The position numbers were made by a program, and so were the translations under genes. The notes beneath the pieces are model-generated. The model made no database searches, had not been told where the DNA came from, and worked only from the letters and a program-made list of their open reading frames with translations. A DNA stretch of 64,000 nucleotides from Tetmemena sp. SeJ-2015. Taxonomy: Eukaryota > Ciliophora > Spirotrichea > Sporadotrichida > Oxytrichidae. Location: contig JAJKFJ010021523.1 in the NCBI GenBank assembly GCA_027382625.1, positions 1-64,000 of the forward strand. Reading direction: 5' to 3'. Below are positions 11,460-23,746 of the stretch, one piece after another. How positions within the stretch are numbered: position 1 is the stretch's first letter; every line of letters begins with the position of its first letter.

Positions 11460-14400
11460 ATTATGAAGGATGATAAAATAACTTTCAAATTCGGAGGGAC
11501 TGAGCTTGGCTTAAGTTATCCTATTGCTAGGGTGCGTATTAATATAATCAGTACAAGGGTATACTACTATTACAACAAACTCTGACTGTGTAAAATAAAA
11601 AATATCCAATTAAATATTAAAGGAAATAAGTTATCTATATAGTTTACTTTGCATAGATTAGCAAGTGAATTCGGGTGGGAGGTATTGTCAGGACTACACT
11701 CAATCTTCGCAAGGCTATTGGTAAAATCAATATTTTAATTTCTGACCTAATCTATAGCTGCACAAATTATAATGACTTGAACACAAATTAAAAAATTAAA
11801 GAATAGCTTTTAATTATAATAAATTAATTTTAACGTTCTCAATGTCTGCAAAACGAGCACAAACAAGTGCTCTAATGAGGCTAGCCTTAACTACCTTTAG
11901 TATATGGTTTGCCCTATCAGTCAGAAGAAATATAATAAAAATCTACTTCTTTTTGAATTTTTGTTAGAAGTGTTAGTATGAACCAGAGATAGTGATTTCT
12001 TCAGTAGGGGAATTCTAAAATATAACCGCAGCTCCAATCAAATGAAATTATCTTAGAAGGTTTACTGCTCTTTATATTTTGTTAGTGAATGTATTCAAGC
12101 GATTTCTGTTCCTGGGAGTTGAAAGTAGACAGGAGCAGACACCCCAACAATTCGCTGTCTCTTTTTGTACAGATCAATACTCTAGAGACTATGTCTTCTC
12201 ACCTAGTGCCACCTCTTTTTATTTACAAAAATTTTGCTAGGATTAATAGTAGGTCTACTAGACTTCTAAGTGCTAATTTGATTATTATTATTCATTCCTA
12301 AAATTTTACTTTACTTTACTTTTTTATTTACAAAAATTTGACTGCTTTTGATGGCTCAGCTTCTGATAACAATTATATAATTATTATGAGTAAGAGTTTA
12401 ATAGATAAGACTAAAATCTATACCTTGTCCTAAGTAGGATTGAAGTACCAGTTCAACGTCACAGATAAAGTGCTAATTGCTTTCAAGGGCTCTCAATCAA
12501 CTTCAAATATAAATTCTAAAATTCTCCTTCTATTTGTTAAACTTTACTGAGCTACCTGAGTTTCTCATTGTGGGTGGCAAGACAGTAAATTCATAATAAA
12601 ATTACTCTTACACACGTTTCCTATATTTGCTTAAATGCCTCTCAGTTGAATTCTGAAACAGGATCTGAGAACGAGAACACAGATGACTTATACTCTGACG
12701 TTCCAGAAATCTTGAAGAACTACAAATCTTACCTGAACAGCATGACCACCAAAATCTTCTACATTTTGCTTTACTACGGCATCGCAATATTCGCCTTCAT
12801 GATGGCAATATCAGTGTGTGCTTGCCTCTATCGCCACTGCGGAGAGGATTGCATTTTCCCATGGCTGGATAAGAAAGGGATAATTAACTATAAGGGCGAA
12901 TTTCAGAGGAAGGATCTTGAGCAACAGGAAGATAAAGAAGAATTGGAAGAATAGAAAGAGCTAGAGATAATAACATAATTCTGGGGAGAGGGAGACACCG
13001 TGCTTTGAATTATGAGGGAGCTGAATCCCAATTTGTCAATCACAAAAGGTAGAGAAGGCGTTGCTGTGGAATAAGACTTGTATGGCCTAGGTTTCTATGC
13101 CCTTGTTTGTATAAGATAAGATCAGTTGACGACAGTTACAGGGGTTCTAAATCTTAAAGAGAAGATTTGACCAGAGAGGAAGATCTAGTCAGGAAAATTG
13201 CAAGCATATTTTTTCACTTTAATTTAAATAGACTCCACTGATTTTTAGATCCTAGGACCTGATGATACTTCTTTCATGGACGTTTCTTAGTCAGGACTCG
13301 ACAATGAATATGGGATAAATTAAACAAATGAAAGAAAGAGAAATCTATCGCTCAAAATGGATATGTCTCCTAGGGGAATTGCATCTCCCTAATTGGAGCA
13401 AAAACAATCAACTAAAGAAAATCATTTGCCCGACATTAGCTTGGGGCGCCATCAAAAATAGAAATCTAGTTTGGCAAAAGATACCATAGCTATGCTGCAT
13501 GAGCATAGATCCAATAAATTATGATCAGTTTTTGTAATTTTTAATCTAAGTATCTTCAAGAAGGATCTAATAAGATCTTTGCAAGGCTTGAGCAACTAAA
13601 TTTGATAAAGTTAAATTTTCTAAGAAGCTCAATTTGTTTTATTTATTGTTGCTTTAAGTTATTTTAAATAAGCATGAGAATGTAGATAAAGAATAAAAAG
13701 TTGAAGTTCACTCAAGAGCATGATATATTGAATTCGCTTTTTATTATGACTCAAGGAAGCCTTCGATGATTTTGAATCACAGGAGTCTTTTGAATAAGCA
13801 TATAAGATCTTAGTCAGGAGTGAGTTCTACCTTCTCGAGCAAGCCTATATCTTCCTAGCAACAACAACAGCAACAACATTTTAGGCAATTTTCACATTAC
13901 CAACTTGATAACTAATCCTTAAATCACAATGAATAGATCTCGCAAAAGTCCAACCAAAATTAAAGAAAGCTCACCTATTAAGAGCAAGTGTCACATAATG
14001 ATTAAGAGGAGGAGGATGTTAGTTTCTAAGAAGAGTTATCTCAAATTCAAAGTTTGAGGGTGTCAGAAGAAGAGGAAGAAGAATAAACCAGTGAGTATTA
14101 AATAAAGATAAACAAGCCAATCAGCTCAGCAGATTATTATTTTAAGTAAAAAATATAGACAATAACTTAACTGGCCAAAGCTAAAATTGGCCACTTTCCT
14201 CTCATTAGCAAAACACTGACGTAGAAATATTTAGTACTTTAATTTAATTTAATTTGGTATGTTGTTTAAAGAATAGGTTTCGTAGTAAAATGGAAGCAAG
14301 CCCTTTATTAACAGTGATCGCATAAGCATACAGTTTGAGACCAGGGAATCAGAGGAGAGAGCAAGAGAAAGTCCTTTAAGTAATGAAACAGATATTTAGA

Positions 14401-14745
14401 ATAACGAGTAATCGCATAATTTTAATCCAAGCTATCCAATTTAAGAGACTAATGAAACTGAATCTATAAATGCTATTGTTCTACAGGAAAATTAATCCAA
14501 TGGTGAAGATAGTAATAATGGTTCGCAAGGAGGAGACGATTTCAATGCTTAAAATTTATGCAATATATTTAATGCTCTTGAATAGTAATCTGTACATTAG
14601 CAAGAAAATGTGGATTCAGAGGAAATGAATGATCTTCCTTATTTATTTAAATAAATATTTAAAAGAAAAATCAGAAGAAGTATTCCTTATTTTGAACAAG
14701 AGTTTTAGGATTATCCAAGCTCAATCATATAATTGAAATGAAGGA
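11460..14745 (+). CDS. Second membrane protein with long Q/S-rich cytosolic tail
   Basis: The ectodomain part (about 11460-12640) is badly interrupted and I cannot give a continuous frame. From 12646 the frame is clear: an acidic juxtamembrane segment, a transmembrane helix (FYILLYYGIAIFAFMMAISV), then CACLYRHCGEDC and a basic/acidic tail. Tail blocks include SPRGIASPQLEQKQST near 13370, poly-Gln with NHNEQISQKSNQNQRK near 13860-13970, and an acidic block VSEEEEEEQTSE near 14065. A Ser/Asn/Gln block follows (about 14290-14740). The overall plan (ectodomain, one helix, disordered tail) matches the upstream neighbour on the same strand. Unrecognised family. Whether the last block (14290-14745) belongs to this gene is unsure. 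Confidence 0.45.
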
Positions 14746-14749
14746 AGAA

Positions 14750-15100
14750 GACTAACAAAATAATACAACAGCTATAGATAGCTAAAGATATCAATTATCA
14801 AAATCCAATATTATTCCAAAGATAAAAAACTAAGGAGGTAAAGGTATTTCCATTAGAATAAAATGAAGAGACAGAAAACTTTTGATACAATAATTCCTTA
14901 TTTGAATATAAAAATATCTATCACACTTATCATAGAGGTGATTGTTTTAGAAATCAATAATCTTACTCGTTTTGAATTAGGTTCATATCAGTCTATTACT
15001 GGTCTTCCTCAATTAGCTCTTACAACATTTTTTCCGCTTCAGAGTCTAATTTACATATTTAAAATGCTAAATTTCATTCTTAATTTTAAATAATTCTTGT
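14750..15100. other. AT-rich spacer between convergent genes
   Basis: AT-rich with no convincing codon pattern. Open frames exist only because TGA is the sole stop. It lies between the 3' ends of a plus-strand and a minus-strand gene. Confidence 0.4.
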
Positions 15101-15109
15101 TGCTTTCTT

Positions 15110-17200
15110 TATTGTTCCTGCCTTTCTTCTAAAAGAATTTGAATTCTGTGATTCTTGAGTGTGATGCATTTCATGAGTTTAGAATAGAGATACTTAAGCT
15201 TTTCTATTTTATGCTTCTATAGAGGCATCTTCATGTCCTCTCTCTTTGTCAACTTTTAGTTTATTTTAGCAAACTGCTATCTATATATTGATCAGAATAA
15301 TTTAGGTTAGATGATTAATGTGGGCCCTTATTCTATTCTCTTTGACAGTGAACTCACACTTTTGATAGGTAGGTATCTTCAATTGCTCTTCGTCCAAGTT
15401 ATTGATTTGATCCTAGTAGAGGTCTTAAAACCTTTGAGCGTTGCCATCAGGAGTCTGATACTAATTTTCGTCTTCATCAACGAAGCCTAATTTGGCTTAG
15501 CGGGTTGAAGGAGGCAAGGGACTTCTGAGCTTGGTACGATAGCTTTGCCTCTGTTGTTACTAAGGCATACTGGTATCGATCTGCTCCTCTCCGTTTACCT
15601 AGGCTTCTTAGTTGTTTGAGAGACCACCATTCTGCTGATCTACAGATCCTGGGTTCATTAAGGAGGGAGGCAGGGTCCTTCCATTAAGTCTAGCAGGTTG
15701 AAAGTTGAGAGTAGTTTACAAGAGTCCATTTTTAGTTGGCGCCACATTTCCATTCCCCTTAGCATTATTTGTTGTCCACAATTAAATTAAGTAAATTCAT
15801 TCTAGTCCTATTCTACTCACTCACGCCATTCTCCTCTTGAGGAGATCCGATCAACCCCAGACTCTCCAGGTTGTTTACATAATTATGAGCTGCTTCTCCG
15901 TTCTCCTAGCCTTTAAACTCATCAAGAATATTCAAGTACTCCTCATCTACCTCACCCATATCTTCAATAATATTTTAGTAATACTCTCACATCGAAATCA
16001 GAAACTATATCCTTCAAATTATGAACTACTGTAGCAGTATTAATCAATGAAAGATATCTCTGTCTGACATGTTGCAATTATTCTCTTTGCTAAGGTTCAA
16101 GGACTAGTTTGAGCTTGCATGCTTTTATATGCCGTTTCCATTCAACCTATGATTCAGGTTCAGCTTCTCCTCTTCCTCTTCTTCCTAGAAGCGACTGAGT
16201 TGATGATCTTGAATGTTCCTGCGATCTTCGTAGCTTTAAAATAAAACCTTATAATAAAATTATATTCAAACATATGATTTACTCATGGCCATTTCTATTT
16301 CCACTCTCCATCAACGACTCTCTCGTGGCCCTCTCAAGGTCTCTTTGAAAAGCCTCATCGTCGAGTGAGTCTGGCCAGCCTCCATTTTGCTTGTTCTAGG
16401 GTTTGAGCATTTCGTCAATTTTCTTCTGTCTGGGAGTGGTTTCTCCATCGTTAGATACCCTTCCATTCTGTTTATTCTTCTTACAAAAAGTAAATATATT
16501 TAATAGCTTTGATGACAGTCTAAACTCCTTCTCTTCAATCATCTGCACCTCTTAGTTGTTTTAAATATGTAGATAAATAATAATAGAAAAGATATTTATT
16601 AAAGTTTTGACCATCATCAGCTTGAGGTTTAAGAATGCTAAGATAGTAGAGTCTAAACGGATCCACTTTTTCTTGAGAATTGCAAAATGGGTTGGACAGA
16701 GTAAAGATGCAAGCATTGAATTGATTTCCACGTTCTTACTCCCCAATTTCAAAAGACTCCTCGATAAACTATAAGAAGGAGATGATGAGTTTTTAGGAAT
16801 AATTTTAAAGTAAAAAAGGTTTAACGCTGCCTCCTTCTGTTTATAAATCACGTGGGTTGAATAACTGTCTCTCTCCTACTATATATGACTCGATGCATTC
16901 CCCATCTAATTCCAAAGCAAGTTTCACTTCTAGCTTGAATAAAAAATATGGCATTCTTATTTTATTCGAATGCATATTCACATTTAATGACTATGCTTCC
17001 CACATATTCTCCCTCAAAGCAAACTTTGAAAGTAAATGCCTCCATCAGTTCACCACATTACCAAACATGCTAAGGATCGCAGTTGTTGCAAATTCCTTGG
17101 AGTTCTTTCTATCTGAAACCTTCATAAGTAGAGCTGCCCAAGTGAATAGGAATCCAGTTGTTATTTTGTGAGGAGGATATTTATTGCTCAGCTTTGAGCT
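15110..17200 (-). CDS. UIM-containing protein (ubiquitin-interacting), otherwise unrecognised
   Basis: Minus-strand coding sequence. The clearest element is at about 16300-16360: DDEAFQRDLERATRESLME, which fits the ubiquitin-interacting motif (acidic patch, L-x-x-A-x-x-x-S-x-x-E). It is preceded by a basic/polar linker (GETTPRQKKIDEMLKP). Upstream, at 16560-17180, is a Cys-containing folded-looking region (ICNNCDP, KVCFEGEYVGSIVIKCEY) broken by a frame change. Downstream are an acidic segment (EDMGEVDEEYLNILDEFKG, about 15900) and a charged C-terminal part (NNLDEEQLKIPTYQKCEF, about 15350). The layout would suit a deubiquitinase or ubiquitin-adaptor, but I cannot place catalytic Cys/His boxes. 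Start and stop are approximate. Confidence 0.45.
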
Positions 17201-17404
17201 TGCTTTAGCTCTAAGTTGAGGGATTAGACATTTTATAATTTAATTTTTGATTAACTTGATCAGATTGTAAAAATACTTCACTACTCTTCAGTAATGAATT
17301 CAACTCTGGACAGCAAATCATCATTAAATTGATTTAACTAAGTTCTAATTTTTACAATGTTTTAGTTATAAACTAGCCACAATGATGTGCTAGCTAGTAC
17401 AAAG

Positions 17405-19037
17405 TCAATCTTTCTTCTGTTTTCTATTTTAAGTCTACTATTTATCCTTATAACAGAAACAGACGTAGATTATGTCATAGATTACTAGGAAAGAAATCAA
17501 GAAGCTTAAAGTTCCACCCACTGAGAGGATGAGTAGCAGATCGTAGTCGTGGGCTTTAAAGAATCCTTCGTTCTCTTAGGTCTTTCTATCTGATAGATAA
17601 AAGAATAACAAAATTATTATAGCAATAATAAAGATAGATGATCGAAAATTACCTAATCAATATGATACTAGAGTGATGCCTGATTTCTTAATGATGACGC
17701 ATACTGCGCATTAGCAAGGTCAAGGAATTGAGTTGCTTGACTTTTACTGTTCTGAATATGATTAAAGGCATAAAATAGATCAGTGCTTGATTTAAGTTAA
17801 ATACACAGTCCAATCTGTAAATCGTTTTCAATTTAGTTGCAATGCATTCGCTGTGTTAAAAAAAGACAAAAGGATAATAAAGTAGTTGCATCTATCATCA
17901 AACCTACAATAGGAATTTTGAAGTGCACAGCTTCTAAAATCCTTTTCTTTGTTGGTACTGTAATCAAAGCTTCAACTTGCATCTAAGAGAACTGCTCATC
18001 ATCTAAAATCAGGTTTAGCTCTTTCATTTTCAATAAAAGTTCTGAAGAATAAGCACTTAATCCTTCCACAAAGAACTTTACTGAAAAGTCAGTTGATTTA
18101 GCAAATTCGACCAGCACCTCTAAACTCTCTTCTGATAACCTGTACTGATCGTTTCCAATGTAAACAATCCAGATTTTTCTATCATCATCAACTTCTCTGC
18201 TTAAAATTCTTCCTAGCTAGCTTTCTTAGATGCATCAGTAGTAAAGAAATCAACTCTGATATTGCTTTGAATTTTAACTTAGTCTATGAAAGTAGGACCA
18301 TTTATCAGTACCTTACTAGATATTGCTTACTAATCAAAGAAGGGGATAAACTTTTACACGCCTTAATTAAAAGCAAGAGAAGCAAGTGGCTTAACGAACA
18401 GCTCTTACTAGATTATTGATATGTGATTTATGAATCGCTTAGTGTAAGTGAACTTCGTTAGACTCTCAGGATAGAATTGACCGAAGAAGGTTGAGGTAAG
18501 GGAATTCTTAGGCGCTAGAAGATCGTTGAAGAGTTGTAGTGCACTTACTGGATTGTCTATGAACTAGATGTAAGGTAAGTTTAGCACTTGAGCTATCTCA
18601 TACTCGTAGATCGTCGAACCTATCAAAACCATCTGATAGTTTCCTTCCTAGATTTTGTGAAGAAAGGCTTGCTAAAGTAGTATATTTTTGAGTAACTTAG
18701 CTTCTTTCTTAATTTGCAATAGAGTTTGAATGAGATAAGAGATGACTTTTTTCATAAAACTTAATGTCTAAGCCTTCTTTATCATTTACAGCATAGGTCA
18801 GAAATTATAAGCCAGGATGTTAGCTCAATAACTTTTCCTGAAGTGATTAGGTGAGTAGATCTTAGTTTAGTGCAATAGAGACAGTGTTTTCAGTTTAGTT
18901 AATGCTTTTTAGCAAGAAAGCTAATCTTCAAGTTAAAAGGTATCATAGGCACAGCAGATTAGTAGTTTATGGGCCTGGATAGGACTAGCAATAAATATCA
19001 ATATTTGATGAATAAGTATGAGCAGGATGACTTTCAT
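17405..19037 (-). CDS. UDP-glycosyltransferase-like membrane protein
   Basis: Starts MKVILLILIHQILIFIASP, a signal peptide, and ends with a transmembrane helix (LLLILSVGGTLSFLISFLVIY) and a short Cys/Lys tail before TGA at 17405-17407, the layout of ER-lumenal UGTs. The N-terminal domain contains GNYQMVLIGSTIYEYEI, then NLPYIQFIDNPV. The C-terminal domain contains KIWIVYIGNDQYRLSEESLE, FVEGLSAYSSELLLKMKELN, and EAVHFKIPIVGLMIDATTL, which parallels the UGT donor-binding region (xGGxxSxxEAxxxxxPMVGxPxxxDQ) but lacks its HGG and terminal DQ. A 17-bp IES at 18192 must be removed to keep the frame between the domains; another break follows the signal peptide. Activity is doubtful because signature residues are missing. 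Confidence 0.65.
18192..18208. other. IES, 17 bp, pointer CTTC
   Basis: CTTC at 18192-18195 and 18209-18212. Removing 17 bp joins KKASQE to VDDDRKIWIVYIG in the glycosyltransferase-like gene and repairs a frame change. It is very short for an IES, but no intron borders are available. Confidence 0.55.
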
Positions 19038-19279
19038 TTTTTAAATTATTTCACCCCTAAGATTAAATAAATTTAACTCTTTGAGTAGTAAAAAATCAAT
19101 ATTGAGTTGGATGTTGCCAATTTTCAAAATGTATTGATTTACTTTCCATTATTCCAAAATAACAAGCATCATTCAATTTATTTAATTAAAATTGTCTTTT
19201 GTCATTATGTTTTCATTTTTTTGATGACACTTTCGGAGAGAGCCCATTTCTCTTTGGGTACGAAATCAGTTTGAGTAGT

Positions 19280-21100
19280 TCATCCTTCACATACCATATA
19301 TAAGCATAATGCTATAGTTGTGACAAAAGCCTGAGGATAGAATATTCCAAAGTACTCTACTAGTTTGAATACGTAAAGCTTATGGAAGGTGTAAGACAGA
19401 TTAGAGAGTGTTGCCATCAGAGTAATATAGAGCCCGGATATGCGTTTGTCACAGATTTTAAAGACAGTAGCAAATTTACCTGTGAAGAGACAAGTTTGCA
19501 CGAAAGACTTCACCAGGGAGAGAGATATCACATGCACAAAAGTCCATGCAGTTTGTTCCTAAGGGAAAAAAGCAAACAGTACAAGAATTGTGTAGGCACT
19601 CTATGAAAGGGAATGAAGATAAAGAATGGGATATTCTTACTGAGAGAACGCAAAGAACACTCATGTAAAAAGTAAATCGCATTGGGTTAGTTGAGTTGAA
19701 ATATCCACTAACTAATGAGTAAAGTATCTCAGTAGGAGCACTTATAAGCTGAATCAAAGAAAAGTTTTCCTTGGAAAAGCCCAACTACAGCGTTTAGTCA
19801 AGTCTATTGAATTCTTACCTCATTTGTTAAGTAGATCTGACTAACTCCGCCATCAATTGCCAAGCTCATATTTACAACCAAGTAGTAAATGTTAAGAGTC
19901 AAGATGTATCTATTCGAAAGTAAGTCTTTGAGTACCATGAAAACTTATCCAAGTGAGTAGTCATGACTGTCTTCTTCATGATGATTCATTTCTTAATTAT
20001 TGAGTTCATCTACTACGTGAGTATGTTTAAAGGGTTTATCTTCTGCATCTATAGATGATTTGCTCTAATTTTCATTTGTTGATGCATTTGATGCTTGTTT
20101 CTGATCTTCGCTAACCATGACAAGGATATAAAGAGTGACTAGTACTTGAACTTGCGACCAATAGAACATGAAGTTTCCTATGGATAGCAGAGGCTCAGTT
20201 TATGGAGTAGCATAGAGGTAGGTGTTACAGAACTCAATTGAGTTCAGGGCTATGAAAAGTGAATTTGAGATGAAGGCTCCCAAAGTCTAGCCCACAGTTA
20301 AATATAAAAATGAAACTTTGGCAGGTGGAAGCATAGGAAGAGTTTGACTCGTGGAGTATCTCAACTGCCCAACTATCAACTGCAATATCCTAAGATAGTT
20401 AAAGAGAGATGGGAATTATTTACTTGACAGGTTATGATAAATATCATGACTGTAAATACGATAGTTACTGTATAAATTTCCTTGTTGACTAGCATATCTT
20501 CAAGAGTTCCACTTAAATAGAACAGAAATAGGCTTAACTAAAGAAGACATTATAATTAAATTCTTAAGAAGAGCTCTTACAATTAATTGAGTGGGAATTA
20601 TCCATGACTTTCTCTTTCCTATTCTTTTATTGTAGTATATATCAACGAATGGTGATCAGACAAACACTGATCAAATATAATGACTATCTGTATAACTTGA
20701 ATTCAGTTGCTCAAATATAATTAAGACTTTGAAATAATTTAATTCTAAAGATGTTAGGCGATACTTTATTTTTCATTATAAGTCTACAATGAAGTAGCTA
20801 CATAAATGAAAATTTAGAATGGTGACCAAAGAACTTTAAGACTGAAAGGTGTAGTGCACATCATTATCAATCCCACCTCGGAATAAGAAAGGTATTTCTT
20901 AAACAAAATGGGAACTGAAGATAGAAATAGCCCCATTGGTAGTCCCTAGAGAATTTAAAGCAATCCAGATAATTTACTTGAAAAGAATAGAGAACCGCAA
21001 GCAAGAGCATTTTAGGGAGATCACTTAAGAACAGGTTCTTTTGCTCCCCTTTCTCTTTCTCGCTATTTGTTTTGACTGCGTTCATTAAAGATATTATCAA
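19280..21100 (-). CDS. SLC33A1: SLC33-type acetyl-CoA transporter
   Basis: Polytopic ER/Golgi membrane protein that carries acetyl-CoA into the lumen. The N-terminus (MNAVKTNSEKEKGEQKN, start 21085 or the upstream ATG at 21100) leads to SDLPKMLLLAVLYSFQ, a short GT..AG intron, then GLPMGLFLSSVPILF, matching the family's first helix (LYxxQGxPxGLxxSxPxLL). The middle (20150-20330) has LTVGQTLGAFISNSLFIAL, NSIEFCNTYL and NFMFYWSQVQ, closely paralleling SLC33A1. The C-terminal part has FKICDKRISGLYITLMATL SNL, matching the (G)GTYMTLLxTxSNLG signature. TGA is at 19280-19282. Several introns or IESs are implied by frame changes. Overall order and motifs are complete, so I am confident of the family. 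Confidence 0.85.
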
Positions 21101-21200
21101 AACTTAAATTTCATGATGGTTCTATAATAATTTCTCTTATTTATGTGCATCTTTCTAAACTTCTTTTCTTATTTTTAGAAAACAATTTAAAAATAGTGCA

Positions 21201-21842
21201 ATGAAAGTAAAACATAATAGCCTTATTCAATCTGCAATTATCGGCTCTGTTCTTACTCTAGCTTTATTTTCAACTATTGTGAGCGGCTAAACTTCGGTCA
21301 CAGCAGTGAGTTGCGCAACAACAAAGACTGATGCTTTCTGTAATACCAACTCCAATATAAATCTGGGAGATATGTGCTGCGCAACTGTTACTCAGTCAGT
21401 AAAGGGAAACACGGGCACAATTACAAACACCACTAACTATGAGTGCTTGCCAGTTGATTTTGTCTCCTATGTTGGGGTATATGTATTCAGCTCCACAACT
21501 AACTACACCTATAAATGCGAATCCACTACTAAAACTGGCTCGACTAAATGCTCCAGCGCTTCAGACTCAGCATGCGCTTCTCCCACATTTTGCTGCTCTG
21601 CCAGAGGTGCAGCTATCTCAACTGGATAAGTGAATGCATTCAGTCAGAGCGTGTGCTATAATCAATCATAGAGCGTGAACTACACAATCAGTCAGCTTGC
21701 AACTTCAGCTCCTAATATCACCTATGCAAGGATGTGTCTGATTAGTACCGCATCGTCTTCAGCTGTTTAATCTATTCTTTCTGGAATGAAGCTGTTACTT
21801 TTTAGCATGGCTGTTTTAACAAGTCTTGCTTTTATATTCTGA
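21201..21842 (+). CDS. Cys-rich surface protein with signal peptide and C-terminal hydrophobic segment
   Basis: One uninterrupted frame of 213 residues. It starts MKVKHNSLIQSAIIGSVLTL (signal peptide). The body is Thr/Ser-rich with many cysteines spaced as pairs (GDMCCATVT, SPTFCCSARG) and N-glycosylation sequons (NTTN, NYT, NIT). The C-terminus is hydrophobic (LLLFSMAVLTSLAFIF), followed at once by TGA at 21840-21842, which would suit a GPI anchor. However, a coding-like segment follows at about 21895-22075 (DFELGDYGRSMGGDF, GKPKYKDPYSTQ). If an IES or intron links them, the hydrophobic segment is a transmembrane helix and this is a single-pass receptor. Similar CC-containing proteins occur at 29.6-31.1 and 31.7-33.1 kb. 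Function unknown. Confidence 0.7.
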
Positions 21843-22099
21843 GTATATATTCCATAAATTTTTCTATTTTCATCCTAAGTTATAATTTCAATGATTTTGA
21901 GTTAGGCGATTACGGACGTTCAATGGGTGGAGACTTTTCAGCTCAACCTCGACTTATCCAGGGGAAGCCCAAGTACAAGGATCCCTATAGCACTCAATCT
22001 CATGAGTAAGACTAAGATCCTAATGTTTCATCTTTTTCCTCTGATCGAAAAAGAAACGTTTTCAAAATTTTGATGACAATAACATTTATGAGATATTCT

Positions 22100-23215
22100 C
22101 TGGCTTGCTGATTCCTTATCACACTATAGAGAGTATTACCCCCAGAATATTATGTTTGACATATAAAATACATGGCTGTAGTAGTTTATATATTGCAAGA
22201 GGAAGCACCTATGCTGCTATGGTCATACCTGCCAAAACTTAACTAAAAAATTATAATAAGAAAACAGATACTAGAAAAACTAAGTCATTTAAAAGGCCTT
22301 AGGTAATTTAGCTTTCAGTTGTATAAAAATTAAAAAAAATAGGAGTTGCAGCCTGTGCAGAGAAATATTTACCCCAACAGAGATATTCCCACTCCTGAGC
22401 CTGTACCAGGCAGACTTCACATTGATGTTCAAATCAATAATCAAGTCTACCTGATCAATTTTAATTTCGACTGACAGACAAGCCACCTGAAAGAGAGGAG
22501 GGAGTTGCGACAGAGTTCTATTTGGATAGACCTCCAGTTCCTCTCTTCCAGCCAAAGATGCCCAGTAAAGAGAACTGCAAGGCTACTCAGATCTATGATG
22601 AGGATCCAGAGCTGTTTGACTTTGATGCTGAGATAGAACCCATGCTTAACGTACTTATCTCTAAGACACTAGAGCAAGCTAGAATGAGAGTCCTTGAGGA
22701 AGAGGAGCTCAAGATCATGAAGGAATAGTCAAAAGGGTTTAATCTTCTAGTAAAAATGGTTGAGATATTTATTAGAACGCTGAATTAATCGAAGCTTAGA
22801 GACTTGAGGCTGCTGAGCTTAGAAGGAAACTTGTTAAATGTGGTTCCATGATTGAAAGAGAAGAAGAGTGTAGCAGAAAGCGAGAAGAGAGGAGAAGAAG
22901 GCTGCTCACAAGAAGCATGTAGCGAGAGTGATGGCTAAGTCTTACCTCGTTGGTTTGAAATTCAACGGCTTGAGAGCATTAAAGGATCAGGGCATGCTTA
23001 TTGAACAGTAATAGACTAGAATTTTGATTGTACTTTTTGGGTTCTAGATTTTATGGCTGACTTTATCGATGATGAGGAAGACTAATAAATTTATGAACTT
23101 AGAGGACGTGGTGAGAGATGCATTTGAACTTGGAAAAATGCAGCACAAAGAGAGCATTAAGCTATATGCGATAAATATAATTTACCTTTTTATATAAATA
23201 CTACTGTTGAGTTGC
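22100..23215 (+). CDS. RSP3: Radial spoke protein 3, scrambled in the germline
   Basis: Axonemal radial-spoke stalk protein and PKA anchor. Conserved blocks in order: QNIMFD, ARGSTYAAMVIPA, TPEPVPGRLHIDVQ, LTDKPPEREEGVATEFYLD, RPPVPLFQP, DPELFDFDAEIEPMLNVL, SKTLEQARMRVLEEEELKIM, NAELIEAQRLEAAELRR, AAHKKHVARVMAKSYL and MADFIDDE. These match RSP3 throughout. Four IESs (22162, 22451, 22821, 23074) break the frame in place. Between EEELKIMKE and NAELIEAQ, 11 residues are missing; they are encoded in two pieces at 23291-23324 and, inverted, 23747-23782. The gene therefore cannot be expressed from this DNA order. The true start and stop were not located; one frame change near 23000-23030 remains unexplained. 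Confidence 0.88.
22162..22186. other. IES, 25 bp, pointer TATA
   Basis: TATA at 22162-22165 and 22187-22190. Removing 25 bp joins NIMFD to IYIARGSTYAA in frame, as in RSP3 proteins elsewhere. Confidence 0.65.
22451..22470. other. IES, 20 bp, pointer CTGA
   Basis: CTGA at 22451-22454 and 22471-22474. Removing 20 bp joins HIDVQINNQVY to LTDKPPEREE, the expected RSP3 order, and removes a TGA. Confidence 0.8.
22717..22789. other. Scrambling junctions in RSP3: pointers to displaced pieces
   Basis: The left segment ends in TCATGAAGGAA (22715-22725), which recurs inverted at 23772-23782. The right segment begins with GAACGCTGAATTAAT (22775-22789), which recurs directly at 23310-23324. The 49 bp between (22726-22774) is eliminated DNA. 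If read as a GT..AG intron it would give a worse protein that lacks the conserved residues before NAELIEAQ. Confidence 0.85.
22821..22858. other. IES, 38 bp, pointer AGAAG
   Basis: AGAAG at 22821-22825 and 22859-22863 (a third copy starts 3 bp later). Removing 38 or 41 bp puts LRRRVQQKARREEK in frame with KAAHKKHVARVMAK. Confidence 0.6.
23074..23101. other. IES, 28 bp, pointer GAGGA
   Basis: GAGGA at 23074-23078 and 23102-23106. Removing 28 bp joins MADFIDDE to DVVRDAFELGKMQHKE in one frame at the C-terminal end of RSP3. Confidence 0.65.
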
Positions 23216-23290
23216 TCGAGAGTTTTATTTATACAATTTGAACAACTTGAAGGCTGTGAAGGACTCTATTTATAATTAAGATTCTATTTT

Positions 23291-23324
23291 ATGAGTACGA
23301 AGAAATCAGGAACGCTGAATTAAT
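23291..23324 (+). other. RSP3: Displaced RSP3 coding piece (third in order), 34 bp
   Basis: Begins with an 18-bp pointer (ATGAGTACGAAGAAATCA, 23291-23308) whose reverse complement lies at 23747-23764. It ends with the 15-bp pointer GAACGCTGAATTAAT (23310-23324) shared with 22775-22789. It supplies NEYEEIRNAELI in the assembled protein. Flanking DNA on both sides is non-coding. Confidence 0.85.
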
Positions 23325-23746
23325 TGCTTTAAATTACCTTAAATGTAATAATGAGTACTTAGACTCAAACACAAATGAGAGAGCCATAGTGAGACTAACT
23401 ATTCCTCACAGACTTGTAGAAGTTGATTATCTATGGACCAGTAATACTTTGCTACTCTATCTTCGTCCTGAACGAATTATATTTATTATGTTTGACAAGC
23501 GTATTGCAAGAAAATTAAATACAGCATATAAATGTTTTATGAATATATATTCTAAGTTGATTTCTTGGTCTTCCTGGACTATTTAATTAACTTACCCAAG
23601 GCATTACATTTTCATTCATAACCTGCTCTATTGGTTCAATAATCATTAGAGATAATAATTAAGTTGATTATAATCCATACTTCTCTCAAGTTCTTGTTTC
23701 CTTCTAAATATAAATTGACTTATTAGGATGCTCATAAATCAGTGAA
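23325..23746. other. AT-rich DNA between displaced RSP3 pieces
   Basis: No conserved coding pattern. A 65-residue open frame at 23389-23586 has no recognisable feature and is probably chance in a one-stop code. It would be eliminated if the RSP3 assembly proposed here is right. Confidence 0.5.

Noticed and set aside
19382..19606. Plus-strand open frame overlapping the acetyl-CoA transporter
   Set aside because: It is a shadow of the minus-strand transporter frame and has no features of its own.
22726..22774. GT..AG intron explaining the RSP3 gap at 22.7 kb
   Set aside because: Splicing it joins MKEQSKGFNLL to NAELIE and loses conserved residues that the pointer-defined pieces supply exactly.
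23389..23586. 65-residue open frame between the displaced RSP3 pieces
   Set aside because: Low-complexity composition, no motif, and it lies in DNA expected to be eliminated.
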